NCBI RefSeq assembly: GCF_963662805.1
Contig: NZ_OY759856.1
Location: forward strand, 1 to 64,000
DNA from: an uncultured Cohaesibacter sp.
GTDB taxonomy: Bacteria > Pseudomonadota > Alphaproteobacteria > Rhizobiales > Cohaesibacteraceae
Direction of reading: 5' to 3'
Length of the DNA stretch: 64,000 nt
A program made the translations under genes and the position numbers. Shown piece by piece: positions 54,441 to 63,994 of this stretch (the first letter of the stretch is position 1; each line of letters begins with the position of its first letter). The notes under the pieces were generated by a model. It did no database searches, was not told the DNA's origin, and saw only the letters and a list, made by a program, of their open reading frames with translations.

Positions 54441-55301
54441 TCATCCGAGTTCGAACGTGGTGATCCCGAAAATATGCTGAAGAGGCAGGCCCGGATCCTC
54501 ACCGCGATACATGCGCGCCGTTTCAAAGACTGGCTCCAGCCCTGCGCCTTCAGCCAGCGCGACAGCATCCCGATTGCCTTCCGGCACATCGAGAATGATC
54601 ATGCTCTCCGCTGGCACAGTCGCGACCAGAGCTGAAAACAGCGCTTCGGCGGCGGAAGGCCCCTGACAGAAGAGCGGCCCGATCTTGTAGCCCTCCCGGC
54701 AGGTGCGGATCGTCCCGAAGCCGACAAATCGCCCGTCCACTTTGGCCGCAAGACTGGTGCGCCTTACCCCGTGCTGCGGCAGGGTCCAGGGGCGAATGAA
54801 CGGCTCGCGATCCAGCCCGAAGCATTCCCGATCAAGGGCAAGCATGTCGCTTGCATCCTGCTCTCCAAGCTCGGAAACATCAATCACAGTCTTCTCAGCC
54901 GGAGGTGTCGAGATGGTCCCGCAGTAGCGGACATTCCGGCCCGCCAGCGTGTAACCGCTCCGCTGGTAGTTTTCCTGCTGCGCCACGACACCATCAAGCC
55001 CGACAGTGCAGCCTTCAAGATGCGCCATGCCAGCGGTCCATGTCGCCATTCCGACGCCAGACCCACGATGATCGGGATGAACAATGTAAAAGCCCAGAAA
55101 ACCGAAGTCGTCACTGTAGCGCACAACGGAAATCGAAGAGACCGGCTCCCCATCAAGAAAGCCCATGATAAACCCGTCCGGATCGGCCCCATGAAAGACG
55201 GCGAGATCATCAAGCCCGGGGTTCCACCCTTCGCCAGCGGCCCATTCAACCGCGATTGCAAATTCTTCAAGGCTCGCGGGCCGGATCACCAGATCACTCA
55301 T
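54441..55301 (-). CDS. GNAT-family acetyltransferase, two-domain type
   Basis: 286 residues. An N-terminal GNAT domain (about 1-130: YIVHPDHRGSGVGMATWTAGM for acetyl-CoA binding) is followed by a second GNAT-like half (about 140-286: GPLFCQGPSAAEALFSALV) as in YitH-type proteins. It lies 27 bases after the racemase gene on the same strand, so it is probably the last gene of the PotABCD-like operon. Substrate unknown. Confidence 0.8.
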   Translation of the reverse strand: MSDLVIRPASLEEFAIAVEWAAGEGWNPGLDDLAVFHGADPDGFIMGFLDGEPVSSISVVRYSDDFGFLGFYIVHPDHRGSGVGMATWTAGMAHLEGCTVGLDGVVAQQENYQRSGYTLAGRNVRYCGTISTPPAEKTVIDVSELGEQDASDMLALDRECFGLDREPFIRPWTLPQHGVRRTSLAAKVDGRFVGFGTIRTCREGYKIGPLFCQGPSAAEALFSALVATVPAESMIILDVPEGNRDAVALAEGAGLEPVFETARMYRGEDPGLPLQHIFGITTFELG

Positions 55302-55328
55302 CGCTCTTTCCAGTTCGGTTTCTATGCG

Positions 55329-56006
55329 TCAGGCAGCATTGCGGTCATCCGTAATGGAAAACAGCGCCTCGCACAAGGCGACAGCCGATGAAACACCATC
55401 CAGCACTGGACGCCCAAACCGCGCGGTCAAGCTGCGGCTGAGATCCACCATGCCCGCGCAGCCAAGCACGATCGCACCCGGATTCTCGTCCGCAATTGCT
55501 CGCTCGATTTCTGCCGCGATGCGCTCGCAAGCACTTTCGGGGTTGGTCTCAAGATCGAGCACCGGCACCTCGGATGCGCGCACCTTGTGGCAACGGGAGG
55601 AAAAGCCATAAGCTTCGATATTGCCCTCGATCACCGGGATCGAAACCGACAAGGTGGTGACCACCGAGAAGCGATCCCCGATCAGCATGGCGGCATGAAA
55701 CCCGGCCTCACCGACTCCGATCACCGGAATCTGTGAGCGGGCCTTCAACTCGCCAAGCCCAGTATCATCGAAGCAGGCGATAACACAGGCATCATAGCCG
55801 CCTTCTTCCAGCACCAGCTTGTCAAACAGGCGGAAAAGACCGGGCAAGGCCGCCGCTCCGTCCTCCGGCCCCTGAATGGCCGGTGGCGTGTCGGTGGGAT
55901 TGACCGCCGTGATGCGGGTGCCTTCGCGAACGGTCTGTTGCGCGGCTTCCCCGATTGACTTGGTCATCGCTGCGGTGGAATTGGGATTGATGACCAGAAT
56001 ATGCAT
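55329..56006 (-). CDS. Asp/Glu/hydantoin racemase family protein
   Basis: 225 residues. The two catalytic Cys are visible in ACFDDTG (near 79) and LGCAGM (near 184), with the start HILVINPNSTAAMT typical of hydantoin/allantoin racemases. Its ATG overlaps the stop of the upstream permease gene, so it probably acts on the imported compound. Hydantoin, allantoin or a related ureide are candidates by family only. Confidence 0.88.
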   Translation of the reverse strand: MHILVINPNSTAAMTKSIGEAAQQTVREGTRITAVNPTDTPPAIQGPEDGAAALPGLFRLFDKLVLEEGGYDACVIACFDDTGLGELKARSQIPVIGVGEAGFHAAMLIGDRFSVVTTLSVSIPVIEGNIEAYGFSSRCHKVRASEVPVLDLETNPESACERIAAEIERAIADENPGAIVLGCAGMVDLSRSLTARFGRPVLDGVSSAVALCEALFSITDDRNAA

Positions 56007-56845
56007 CAGACCATTCCCTTGCCGGCATCAGATCCCAATCGGGCCCGGCGCCGGTTCATCACCAGAACCGTCACAAGAAACACCGCAATGATCGCAAAGG
56101 AGAAGGCAGTCGTCAGCGTACCGAGGGCGAAGATTACCGGTGTCGTCACGTTGGTCGTCATGCCGTAAATCTCGAGCGGCAGGGTGTTGTAGCTACCTGC
56201 AGTCAGAAGCGTACGGGCAAATTCATCGTAGGACAGGGTGAAGCCGAACAGGGCCACCCCGATGAGCATCGGCGCAATGATCGGCAGCACCACATGGCGC
56301 ACAGTCTGCCACGCCGTTGCTCCCTGATCCCGAGCCGCTTCCTCATAGGATTTGTCGAACCGGTTGAACACCGCAAACATGATCAGGAGGCCGAACGGCA
56401 GCGTCCATGTTAACTGCGAACCGTAACCCGATGTCGACCAGTGCACATTGAGCCCGGTCTGCGAGAAGATGAGCCCCACCCCGAGCGAGATCAGGATCGA
56501 GGGGATGACGAGCGAGGTGATGATCAAATAGAAGATCACGCTTGAGCCGGGAAAGCGCTTGCGGAAGGCAAGCCCGCCCATCACAGAGACAACAACAGTT
56601 GTCGCCATCACCATCAGGCCGAGAACGAGAGACCTCGCAAAACTGCCCCAGATGTCACCCACGGCCTGCTCCTCAAACAGATCCCGGAACCAGTGCAGTG
56701 ATACCCCGCGCATGGGGAAGGTGAGACCACCCTGCGGCCCCTGAAAGGACAGGATCGCGATGGTGATGGTCGGGCCATAGAGGAAGATCAGGAAGACCAC
56801 AAAGAAGGTCGCCAAAACGTAGAAGGATCTGGACCGTTTTTCCAT
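56006..56845 (-). CDS. ABC permease, PotC type
   Basis: 279 residues, about six helices. Motifs include the EAA-loop EEAARDQGATAWQTVRHVVLPII and LSYDEFARTLL. It pairs with the permease gene two bases upstream. It belongs to the spermidine/putrescine-type importer subfamily, which also carries other organic cations and small amides. Confidence 0.9.
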   Translation of the reverse strand: MEKRSRSFYVLATFFVVFLIFLYGPTITIAILSFQGPQGGLTFPMRGVSLHWFRDLFEEQAVGDIWGSFARSLVLGLMVMATTVVVSVMGGLAFRKRFPGSSVIFYLIITSLVIPSILISLGVGLIFSQTGLNVHWSTSGYGSQLTWTLPFGLLIMFAVFNRFDKSYEEAARDQGATAWQTVRHVVLPIIAPMLIGVALFGFTLSYDEFARTLLTAGSYNTLPLEIYGMTTNVTTPVIFALGTLTTAFSFAIIAVFLVTVLVMNRRRARLGSDAGKGMV

Positions 56846-56847
56846 GA

Positions 56848-57771
56848 TTACAGCTCCTTCCTGATGTCGACGAAGCGAAGAAGTATGGCGATCACCAGCA
56901 ACACGGTGATTAGCAGGATGACCGCAGTCGCTGCCGCTGACGGATATTGCAGCAGCGCGATGTCATTGGAGATCAGCCGCCCGACGTTGGCAGACTGGCT
57001 ACCGGACATGAAGCGCACGGTGATGAAATCGCCCATCACCAGCGTGGTAACGAAAATCGAGCCAATGACGATCCCCGGCTTGGTCAACGGAATGATGACG
57101 TTGGTCAGGGTCTGGAAGCCCGTCGCGCCGCTGTCATAGGCCGCTTCGATCAGCGACTTGTCGATGCGCATCATGGTGTTGAAGATCGGCACCACCATGA
57201 ACAGCGTGTAGAGATGAACAAAGGCGAGAATGACGGAAAAGTCGGAATAGAGCAGCCATTCGAGCGGCTCGTCGATCGCGCCCATGGAAATGAGCGACGA
57301 GTTGGCAATGCCGTTGCGCCCCAGAAACGGGATCCACGAAATCATGCGGATGATGTTTGAGGTCCAGAAGGGGATCGTGCAAAGAAGGAACAGGACAATC
57401 TGCCAGGTCAGCGTGCGCACATGGAAGGCCAGAAAATAGGCGACCGTGAAGCCGATCCCCAGCGTGAACACCCACGTGATTGCGGCATATTTGAAGGTGT
57501 TCAGAAACACCTTGTAGGTGACCGGCGACGTCAGGAGGAATTCATAATTGTCAAACTGGAAGGCCGGATAGATCGAGAATTCGGTCGCGCCCCAGAAACT
57601 CACGACAACGATCATGATGATCGGCAGCACGAGGAAAAACAGCAACACGAGCGCCAGCGGCGTGGACAGGAGCCACCCGGATACGGCATCCGACAGGCCA
57701 TGGCGTTTGCGTCTTTTCGAGGGAGCGGCAGGCCTTGGTTCCGGCACTGCACTGTGTGTCACATCCGTCAT
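56848..57771 (-). CDS. ABC permease, PotB type
   Basis: 307 residues, about six helices after a proline-rich cytosolic leader. The EAA-loop reads EAAYDSGATGFQTLTNVIIPLTKPGI, with FWTSNIIRMISWIPFLGRNGI upstream, as in PotB. It follows the binding-protein gene after a 110-base gap that contains a long hairpin. Confidence 0.9.
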   Translation of the reverse strand: MTDVTHSAVPEPRPAAPSKRRKRHGLSDAVSGWLLSTPLALVLLFFLVLPIIMIVVVSFWGATEFSIYPAFQFDNYEFLLTSPVTYKVFLNTFKYAAITWVFTLGIGFTVAYFLAFHVRTLTWQIVLFLLCTIPFWTSNIIRMISWIPFLGRNGIANSSLISMGAIDEPLEWLLYSDFSVILAFVHLYTLFMVVPIFNTMMRIDKSLIEAAYDSGATGFQTLTNVIIPLTKPGIVIGSIFVTTLVMGDFITVRFMSGSQSANVGRLISNDIALLQYPSAAATAVILLITVLLVIAILLRFVDIRKEL

Positions 57772-57820
57772 TGGCGATCCGTGAGGCTATCCGTGGCTGT
57801 TAAAGACCATCTTTGGGGGA

Positions 57821-57860
57821 CGCGCCCCAACCCAGGCCAGAAGGCCAAAGCCGGGACGCG
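57821..57860 (-). other. long intercistronic hairpin after the PotD-type gene
   Basis: On the minus-strand RNA an 18-pair stem (about 12 Watson-Crick, five G-U, one mismatch) with a TTCT loop lies 21 bases after the binding-protein stop. It probably stabilises that mRNA. Confidence 0.6.
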
Positions 57861-57881
57861 CGAGAGAGCAGTTTGAAAGAC

Positions 57882-59174
57882 TTAGGCCGCGATGAACTCG
57901 TTCCATTTGCGGACCATATACTGGTTTTCGTCCATAACAGCGTTCCAGCAGGCAACGGAGCCCATACGGTCGTAGAAGGAACCGCCGTCGCGCTTGTCGC
58001 CAGCACTGGCCAGCTTGTCGCCGGTCGGGCTGGTGATGTCGCCGGTGGCTTCCTTGCCTTCGAACCAGTAACCCCATTCATTCTCGCTCATGAAGTTCTT
58101 GGAGGTTTCAGGAACAGCAGAATAGTAGCCCTGACGCATCAGGTAGCCACCGACCCAGCCGGACAGATACCAGTTGATATATTCATAGGCTGCTTCGAGC
58201 TCGAGGCCGGATAGAGCACTCGACAGGCCAATCCCGCCACCCCAGGAACGATAGCCCTCTTTCAGCGGCTGGTAGACGCAAGGAATACCGCGCGACTTGA
58301 CCGCGGTGATGGCAGGCGACCACATGGACTGGATCACCACTTCGCCAGAGGCCATCAGGTTGACGCTCTCGTCGAAGGTCTTCCAGAAGGCACGGAACTG
58401 GCCGCTCTTCTTGGCTTCGGTGAAGATCGCCATGGTCTTGTCGATCTCTTCGCGGGTCATGTTGCCCTTGTCGCCATACTGGATCTCGCCCATGGCTTCG
58501 CAGACCATGGCCGCATCCATGATGCCGATAGAGGAAATGTCGAGGATCGAGGCCTTGCCCTTGAACTCGGGGTTCAGCAGTTCGGTCCAGCTGGAAATCG
58601 GACGGCCGATCAGGTCAGGACGAATGCCGAGAGTGTCAGCGTTATAGATGGTCGGGATGAGGGTCATCCAGCCGGTTTCCTTGTCGGAGAAGCTGGTGCC
58701 GCCCGGGCCATCAACAAACCCGACGGAATGAGGAGCGGTGCCCTGCGCGATGGTGGACTCAGGGGTCAGTTTGCCCGATTTGAAGATACCGACGATCTTG
58801 TCATAATTCTTGATTTTCGAGGTATCCATGGCCTGCAGGTTGCCTGTCGGCCAGACTTTCTTACAGATCCAGTATTCGATGTCTGCGATATCGAAGCTAC
58901 CCGGCTGGGTCGCTGCACGCTGGGTGACAGCATCGGAATCAAGAGCGGTCATCTCAAGAGTGAAGCCGAGGTCTTCCTTGACCTTTTTGGCCACGTCATT
59001 GAGGTTGGACACGCCCGTACCGAACTGGCGCAGCGTCACATTCTTGATGTTCTGCGACCACACCGTCGGAAAACCGGTGATGGCGCCCGAACCGATAACC
59101 GCACCGGCAGTCGCTGCGGTCCCTTTGAGAACGGCGCGACGGCTGACGCCCTTTTTATCCTGCTTGATCGTCAT
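57882..59174 (-). CDS. ABC periplasmic binding protein, PotD type, with Tat signal
   Basis: About 430 residues from ATG 59174, GAGGAG site upstream. The leader has a twin-arginine motif SRRAVLKG followed by a hydrophobic stretch, so export is probably Tat-dependent. The bilobed domain has FDIADIEYWICKKVWPTGNLQ and INWYLSGWVGGYLMRQGYYS. It is the binding component for the adjacent PotBC-like permeases. Confidence 0.9.
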   Translation of the reverse strand: MTIKQDKKGVSRRAVLKGTAATAGAVIGSGAITGFPTVWSQNIKNVTLRQFGTGVSNLNDVAKKVKEDLGFTLEMTALDSDAVTQRAATQPGSFDIADIEYWICKKVWPTGNLQAMDTSKIKNYDKIVGIFKSGKLTPESTIAQGTAPHSVGFVDGPGGTSFSDKETGWMTLIPTIYNADTLGIRPDLIGRPISSWTELLNPEFKGKASILDISSIGIMDAAMVCEAMGEIQYGDKGNMTREEIDKTMAIFTEAKKSGQFRAFWKTFDESVNLMASGEVVIQSMWSPAITAVKSRGIPCVYQPLKEGYRSWGGGIGLSSALSGLELEAAYEYINWYLSGWVGGYLMRQGYYSAVPETSKNFMSENEWGYWFEGKEATGDITSPTGDKLASAGDKRDGGSFYDRMGSVACWNAVMDENQYMVRKWNEFIAA

Positions 59175-59238
59175 TGGGTGCTCCTCTTTAGTTCCCTGTG
59201 ACTGGCCGATGACGGAATGTCGCCGGCAGAGATGCGGC

Positions 59239-60228
59239 TCAGGCCGCAAGTGTATGGGCGTCCTCCGCCTTCCACGTGAGGAAGACCGATTGGCCAAGTT
59301 CAACTGGATTGGCAAAGAATGTCGCGTCGTTGACGCTGACGGTCAGCTCTCCGGTCTCGGCCGCATCCACGGCGACGCTGAAGCTGGACCCCAGATATTC
59401 GATGGCGGTGACGACAGCGGGCATGGCGCTCTCGCTCGTCTTCTCGCCCGACAGGGTGATGCGGTCAGCGCGAACGGCAAGCTTGTCAGAACCATGCTGG
59501 ACCACATTGTGCCCACCGATGAAACGGGCAACAAACTCGGTCCGTGGCGCATCAAACACCTCAAGCGGCGGGCCGGATTGTTCAATGATCCCGCCATTCA
59601 TCACAATGATATGGTCGGCAAGGGCAAGTGCCTCGTCCTGCGAGTGGGTCACATGCATGAAGGAGATGCCGAGTTCCCGCTGCAGACGCTTCAGCTCCGT
59701 GCGCATCCGGATCCGCAGGAACGGATCAAGCGCAGACAGCGGCTCATCTAGCAGCAGGATGTTCGGCTCGGAAATCAGCGCCCGCGCCAGAGCGACGCGC
59801 TGCTGCTGGCCACCGGACAGCTGGGAGGGAAGACGCTCCTTGTAGGGCGCCATATCGACAAGTTCGAGCAGTTCGACGGCCTTGGCAAGACGCGCGCCCT
59901 TCTCAACCCCCTTCATCTTCAGACTGAAGGCAACATTGTCCGCGACGCTCAAATGCGGAAACAGGGCATAGCTCTGGAACATCATCGCTGTGCCGCGTTT
60001 GGCGGGCGGCAGGTCCGTCACGTTCTGATCGTTGAGAATGATATCCCCTTCGGTGACATCTTCGTGACCCGCGATCATCCGCAAGGTCGTTGACTTGCCA
60101 CAGCCGGAGGGCCCGAGCAGGCAGGTGTAAGTGCCGCTGGGGATCTTCTGATTGACGGAATCAACTGCTACAGTGGGTCCGTAACGCTTGGTCAGTCCAA
60201 CAAGTTCAAGGGCCGATTTTGATCGCAT
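59239..60228 (-). CDS. ABC ATPase, PotA type
   Basis: About 329 residues from ATG 60228, with a GAGGAG site; in-frame upstream codons reach 60276 but lack one. Walker A GPSGCGKSTTLRMIAG, Q-loop FQSYALFPHLS, signature LSGGQQQRVALARALI, Walker B ILLLDEPLSALD, and a C-terminal TOBE domain (about 265-325). It heads the potA-D-B-C-racemase-GNAT operon, divergent from a GntR gene. Confidence 0.93.
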   Translation of the reverse strand: MRSKSALELVGLTKRYGPTVAVDSVNQKIPSGTYTCLLGPSGCGKSTTLRMIAGHEDVTEGDIILNDQNVTDLPPAKRGTAMMFQSYALFPHLSVADNVAFSLKMKGVEKGARLAKAVELLELVDMAPYKERLPSQLSGGQQQRVALARALISEPNILLLDEPLSALDPFLRIRMRTELKRLQRELGISFMHVTHSQDEALALADHIIVMNGGIIEQSGPPLEVFDAPRTEFVARFIGGHNVVQHGSDKLAVRADRITLSGEKTSESAMPAVVTAIEYLGSSFSVAVDAAETGELTVSVNDATFFANPVELGQSVFLTWKAEDAHTLAA

Positions 60229-60390
60229 TGATAGCTCCTCATGCATTCGCTGAGGAATTTGCAAGCCGCGTGCCAAATTTCAAATTCAAATCAAACCATT
60301 GAAATACAACCTATATTAGATAGCATTGAAATATCAGACAGGCTTTTGCGTGCTCAATAATTAATCATTTTGAATACATTGTGCTCAAAG

Positions 60391-60402
60391 ATTGTATACG
60401 AT
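60391..60402. promoter_or_regulatory. candidate GntR (FCD) operator
   Basis: ATTGTATACGAT is a near-perfect palindrome around GTATAC, the core seen in FadR-subfamily operators. It sits in the 60229-60490 divergent region. That region also holds two CATTGAAATA repeats (60297, 60324) and TTGAATTCAA (60414-60423). Confidence 0.55.
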
Positions 60403-60490
60403 CACCCTATTGATTGAATTCAAATCGAGGCGTATTTAAAAAGAGCGGCCTCTTTGTTGACGTCGCGCCAATCAATGGAGTTCCCCGATA

Positions 60491-61198
60491 ATGGACCACG
60501 CCCCCGTGAACCGCGCCTATTCCCTTCCCCCGGGCCGCGCACTGGAAATTTGCGAGCAGATCGAGGCTGCGATTCTGGGACACAAGGTGCGACCAGGCAT
60601 GAAACTGCCGGAAGACGAAGTAGGCGATACGTTTGGCGTTAGCAGGACCGTGGCCCGAACAGCTCTACAGGCTCTTGCCCACGGTGGCCTAGTGACCATC
60701 GAGCGCAACCGGGGCGCCTTCGTCTCGACGCCCAGCGTGCGCGAAGCTCAAGAGGTGTTCGAGGCCCGCACCCTCGTCGAGCCGAGGATCGCCCGCATGG
60801 CGGCAAAAGCCATGACGAGTGAAGCGCTTACGCATTTGGAAAATCACATCGAAGCCGAGCATGATGCCCTCGACAAGGGCGACATGGGTCTGGCCCTAAC
60901 TCTGTCCGGATCCTTCCATCTGGCCATAGCAGAAATCGCCAGCCAGAACATCCTGACCCAGATCCTGCATTCCCTTGTGTCACGCTCGTCTCTTGCCATC
61001 GCCCTTTATGGCAAGCGCTCGGACACCACCTGCGAAAGCCATTCGCACCACGCGCTCCTGACGGCCTTTCGCAAGGGCGACGAGGAAGCCGCCGAGCAGA
61101 TCATGAAGAGCCATATCGTCGACCTGCACTCCGGCCTCAACCTTTCCGAGCGAAAGACAAGCGAACGCTCTCTGGCTGAGGTTTTCAGCGATTCCTGA
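60491..61198 (+). CDS. GntR-family regulator, FadR/FCD subfamily
   Basis: 235 residues. Winged helix (about 15-80: GMKLPEDEVGDTFGVSRTVA, RTALQALAHGGLVTIERNRGAF) and an all-helical FCD domain (about 90-225) with metal-type His residues in FHLAIAEIA and SHSHHALL. It diverges from the PotABCD-like operon and precedes the BMP system, so it may control both. Confidence 0.9.
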   Translation: MDHAPVNRAYSLPPGRALEICEQIEAAILGHKVRPGMKLPEDEVGDTFGVSRTVARTALQALAHGGLVTIERNRGAFVSTPSVREAQEVFEARTLVEPRIARMAAKAMTSEALTHLENHIEAEHDALDKGDMGLALTLSGSFHLAIAEIASQNILTQILHSLVSRSSLAIALYGKRSDTTCESHSHHALLTAFRKGDEEAAEQIMKSHIVDLHSGLNLSERKTSERSLAEVFSDS

Positions 61199-61406
61199 CA
61201 GGCAAGTCCCGGTTTCCAGATGAGACCTCTTGGCTATGGAAGGTCATCCACCATTTCTTTTGGCTCCCGACCAACCAGCACCCAAGTCATACTGCCCAAA
61301 ATTTAGACTCCGCCCCCGCGTGATAAAAAATCCATCACTTTCGCCTTGAAAATCGAAATCACTTCGTCAAAAGTAGGGCGAAACAACCAATAATTCGGGG
61401 ACTCCA

Positions 61407-62438
61407 ATGGCAAACAACAAAATATTCTTTCCATCTATCTCTCGTCGTCACTTCATGCAGCTGACCGGTGCAAGCGCTGCCGCTCTGACCCTTGGTGGCC
61501 TCAGCCATCGGGCACAGGCTGCCGAACCCATCAAGACCGCTGCCATCTACACCGTTCCGGTTGAGCAGCAGTGGGTCAGCCGCATCCACATCGCCGCAGA
61601 AGCTGCAAAGGCACGTGGCGACATCGAATATGTCTATTCGGAAAACACCTCGAACAGCGACTATGAGCGCGTTATGCGCGAATATTGCGAGGCCGGTCAC
61701 AAGCTGATCCTTGGTGAAGTCTTCGGCGTTGAAGAAGCAGCCCGCACCGTGGCCGCCGATTATCCAGACGTTGCCTTCCTGATGGGCTCCAGCTTCAAGT
61801 CGAAAGAAGACCTGCCCAACTTCGCCACCTTCGACAACTACATTCAGGACGCCTCCTACCTCTCCGGCATCATCGCCGGTGCCATGACCAAGTCCAAGAA
61901 CATCGGCATGGTTGGCGGCTATCCGATCCCCGAAGTGAACCGCCTGATGCACGCCTTCATGGCTGGCGCCAAGGAAATGACCCCGGACATCACCTTCCAG
62001 GTCGCCTTCATCGGCTCTTGGTTTGATCCGCCGAAAGCCAAGGAAACTGCATTCGCCCAGATCGAGGCAGGCGCTGACCTTCTTTATGCAGAGCGCTTTG
62101 GTGTGTCCGATGCGGCCAAGGAAAAAGGCCTGCTGGCCGTCGGCAACGTCATCGACACCCAGTCCGACTATCCCGAAACCGTGGTCGCATCTGCCCTGTG
62201 GCACTTCGAGCCAACCCTTGACCACGCCATCGCCCAGCTTCAGGCAGGCAGCTTCAGCGCTGAAGATTACGGCCTCTTCTCCTTCATGAAAGAAGGCGGC
62301 TGCTCGCTCGCTCCGCTCGGCACATTCGAAGGCAAGGTTCCCGAAGAAGCTCTGGCTCTGGTCGCCGAGAAAGAAGCCGCCATCAAGGACGGCTCCTTAA
62401 CCGTTGAAATCAACGACAGCGAACCGAAGTCCAGCTAA
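61407..62438 (+). CDS. BMP-family (PnrA-like) ABC substrate-binding protein with Tat-like signal
   Basis: 343 residues. The leader has SRRHFMQLTGASAAALTLGG, a twin-arginine motif, then mature KTAAIYTVPVEQQWVSRIH. BMP/PnrA features are SEDYERVM-like YSENTSNSDYERVMREY and NIGMVGGYPIPEVNRL. BMP systems import nucleosides and purine-like compounds. Its stop overlaps the ATPase start (TAATG). A 208-base gap precedes it; no other gene is seen there. Confidence 0.9.
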   Translation: MANNKIFFPSISRRHFMQLTGASAAALTLGGLSHRAQAAEPIKTAAIYTVPVEQQWVSRIHIAAEAAKARGDIEYVYSENTSNSDYERVMREYCEAGHKLILGEVFGVEEAARTVAADYPDVAFLMGSSFKSKEDLPNFATFDNYIQDASYLSGIIAGAMTKSKNIGMVGGYPIPEVNRLMHAFMAGAKEMTPDITFQVAFIGSWFDPPKAKETAFAQIEAGADLLYAERFGVSDAAKEKGLLAVGNVIDTQSDYPETVVASALWHFEPTLDHAIAQLQAGSFSAEDYGLFSFMKEGGCSLAPLGTFEGKVPEEALALVAEKEAAIKDGSLTVEINDSEPKSS

Positions 62439-63994
62439 TGGCTGACAAGGCTGCGAGAGAGGCGGAGACTGTTCTCCGCCTTTCCGGCATCACCAAGCGT
62501 TTTGGCCCGCTCGTGGCCAATGACGCCATCACGTTCGAGCTGAAGAAGGGCGAGGTCATCGCGCTGCTTGGCGAGAATGGTGCCGGCAAGACCACATTGA
62601 TGAACATCCTGTTCGGCCACTATGTCGCCGATGAAGGAACGGTCGAGCTCTTCGGCCAGCCCCTGCCACCGGGAGAGCCCTCAGCCGCCCTTGAGGCAGG
62701 CGTTGGCATGGTGCACCAGCATTTTACCCTCACAGACAATCTGTCCGTCCTCGACAACATCGCCCTTGGCACCCAGAGCCTCTGGTCGTGGAAGTTCGAC
62801 CGCAAGGCAGCCCGCGAGCGCATCACAAAGCTCTCGCAGGACTTCGGCCTCACAGTTGACCCGAACGCGATGGTCTCAGAGTTGACGGTCGGCGAACGCC
62901 AGCGCGTGGAAATTCTCAAGGCGCTCTACCGCGACGCCCGCATTCTGATTCTCGACGAACCCACCGCGGTTCTCACCCCCCTTGAGACCGACGCGCTCTT
63001 CAAGACCTTGAAGATGCTGATCGCTCAGGGCATGTCCGTCATCTTCATCTCGCACAAGCTCCACGAAGTGGTCGAAATCAGTGACCGCGTGCTCGTGCTG
63101 CGCTCCGGCAAACTGACCGGTGAGCGCAAGACCGGCGAGACCGACCGCCACGAACTCGCGGCCCTGATGGTTGGCGAGGAAATCAAGGTTCCCGAAGTCG
63201 AACCCGTCACACCGGGCAAAGCGGTGCTCGAACTGATCAAGGTCTCGACCAGCCGCGAAGGCACTGCGACACCCCTCAGAGATATCGACCTCGTGCTGCG
63301 CGAAGGTGAGATCACCGGTCTTGCCGGGGTCTCCGGCAACGGTCAGGTAGCCCTCGCCGCGCTCCTCTCCGGCATGATCTCGCAAGAGAGCGGCGACATG
63401 CTGCTCAATGGCAGGGAAGTCGGCAGATGGTCCCCCCGTCAGGCCCTGCGCATGGGCGTTGGCCGCATTCCCGAGGATCGCCACGCCATGGGCGCGATTG
63501 GTGACATGTCGGTGATGGAAAACGCCATTTCCGAGAATTACCGCAACAAGCCCTTCTCCAGCGCCGGATGGCTTGACTGGAAGAGCGCAAGACAATCCAC
63601 CGAGCAGGCAATCGTCGACTATGACGTCAAATGCCCCTCTCCCGACGCGCGCATTCGCCTGCTGTCGGGCGGCAACATGCAAAAGCTCATTCTCGCTCGC
63701 GCCCTCGGCGATGACCCCAAACTCATCATCGCCGCCCAGCCGACCCGTGGCCTTGATGTGGGTGCCGTCACCTACGTGCACAATCGCCTCCTCGAAGCCC
63801 GCAAGCGTGGCGCGGCCATCCTGCTGATTTCCGAAGATCTTGACGAAATCCGCACCCTCTCCGACCGCATTGTCGTGATCTCTGAGGGACAGCTGTCGAG
63901 CCCCTCTGCCCGTGGCGAGCGCAGTGTGCAGGAACTCGGCGTGCTGATGGCAGGCCACAAAGACAACACCGCTGGAGCATCCGATGCGGCTTGA
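62438..63994 (+). CDS. BMP-type ABC importer ATPase, tandem domains
   Basis: 518 residues. First domain: Walker A GENGAGKTTLMNI, signature-like SELTVGERQRVEILKALY, Walker B ILILDEPTAVL. Second domain: GVSGNGQVALAALLSG, LSGGNMQKLILARAL, and a degenerate Walker B ending LIIAAQPTRGLDVGA. This is the NupA/YufO-type arrangement of nucleoside importers. The next permease start overlaps its 3' end. Confidence 0.93.
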   Translation: MADKAAREAETVLRLSGITKRFGPLVANDAITFELKKGEVIALLGENGAGKTTLMNILFGHYVADEGTVELFGQPLPPGEPSAALEAGVGMVHQHFTLTDNLSVLDNIALGTQSLWSWKFDRKAARERITKLSQDFGLTVDPNAMVSELTVGERQRVEILKALYRDARILILDEPTAVLTPLETDALFKTLKMLIAQGMSVIFISHKLHEVVEISDRVLVLRSGKLTGERKTGETDRHELAALMVGEEIKVPEVEPVTPGKAVLELIKVSTSREGTATPLRDIDLVLREGEITGLAGVSGNGQVALAALLSGMISQESGDMLLNGREVGRWSPRQALRMGVGRIPEDRHAMGAIGDMSVMENAISENYRNKPFSSAGWLDWKSARQSTEQAIVDYDVKCPSPDARIRLLSGGNMQKLILARALGDDPKLIIAAQPTRGLDVGAVTYVHNRLLEARKRGAAILLISEDLDEIRTLSDRIVVISEGQLSSPSARGERSVQELGVLMAGHKDNTAGASDAA

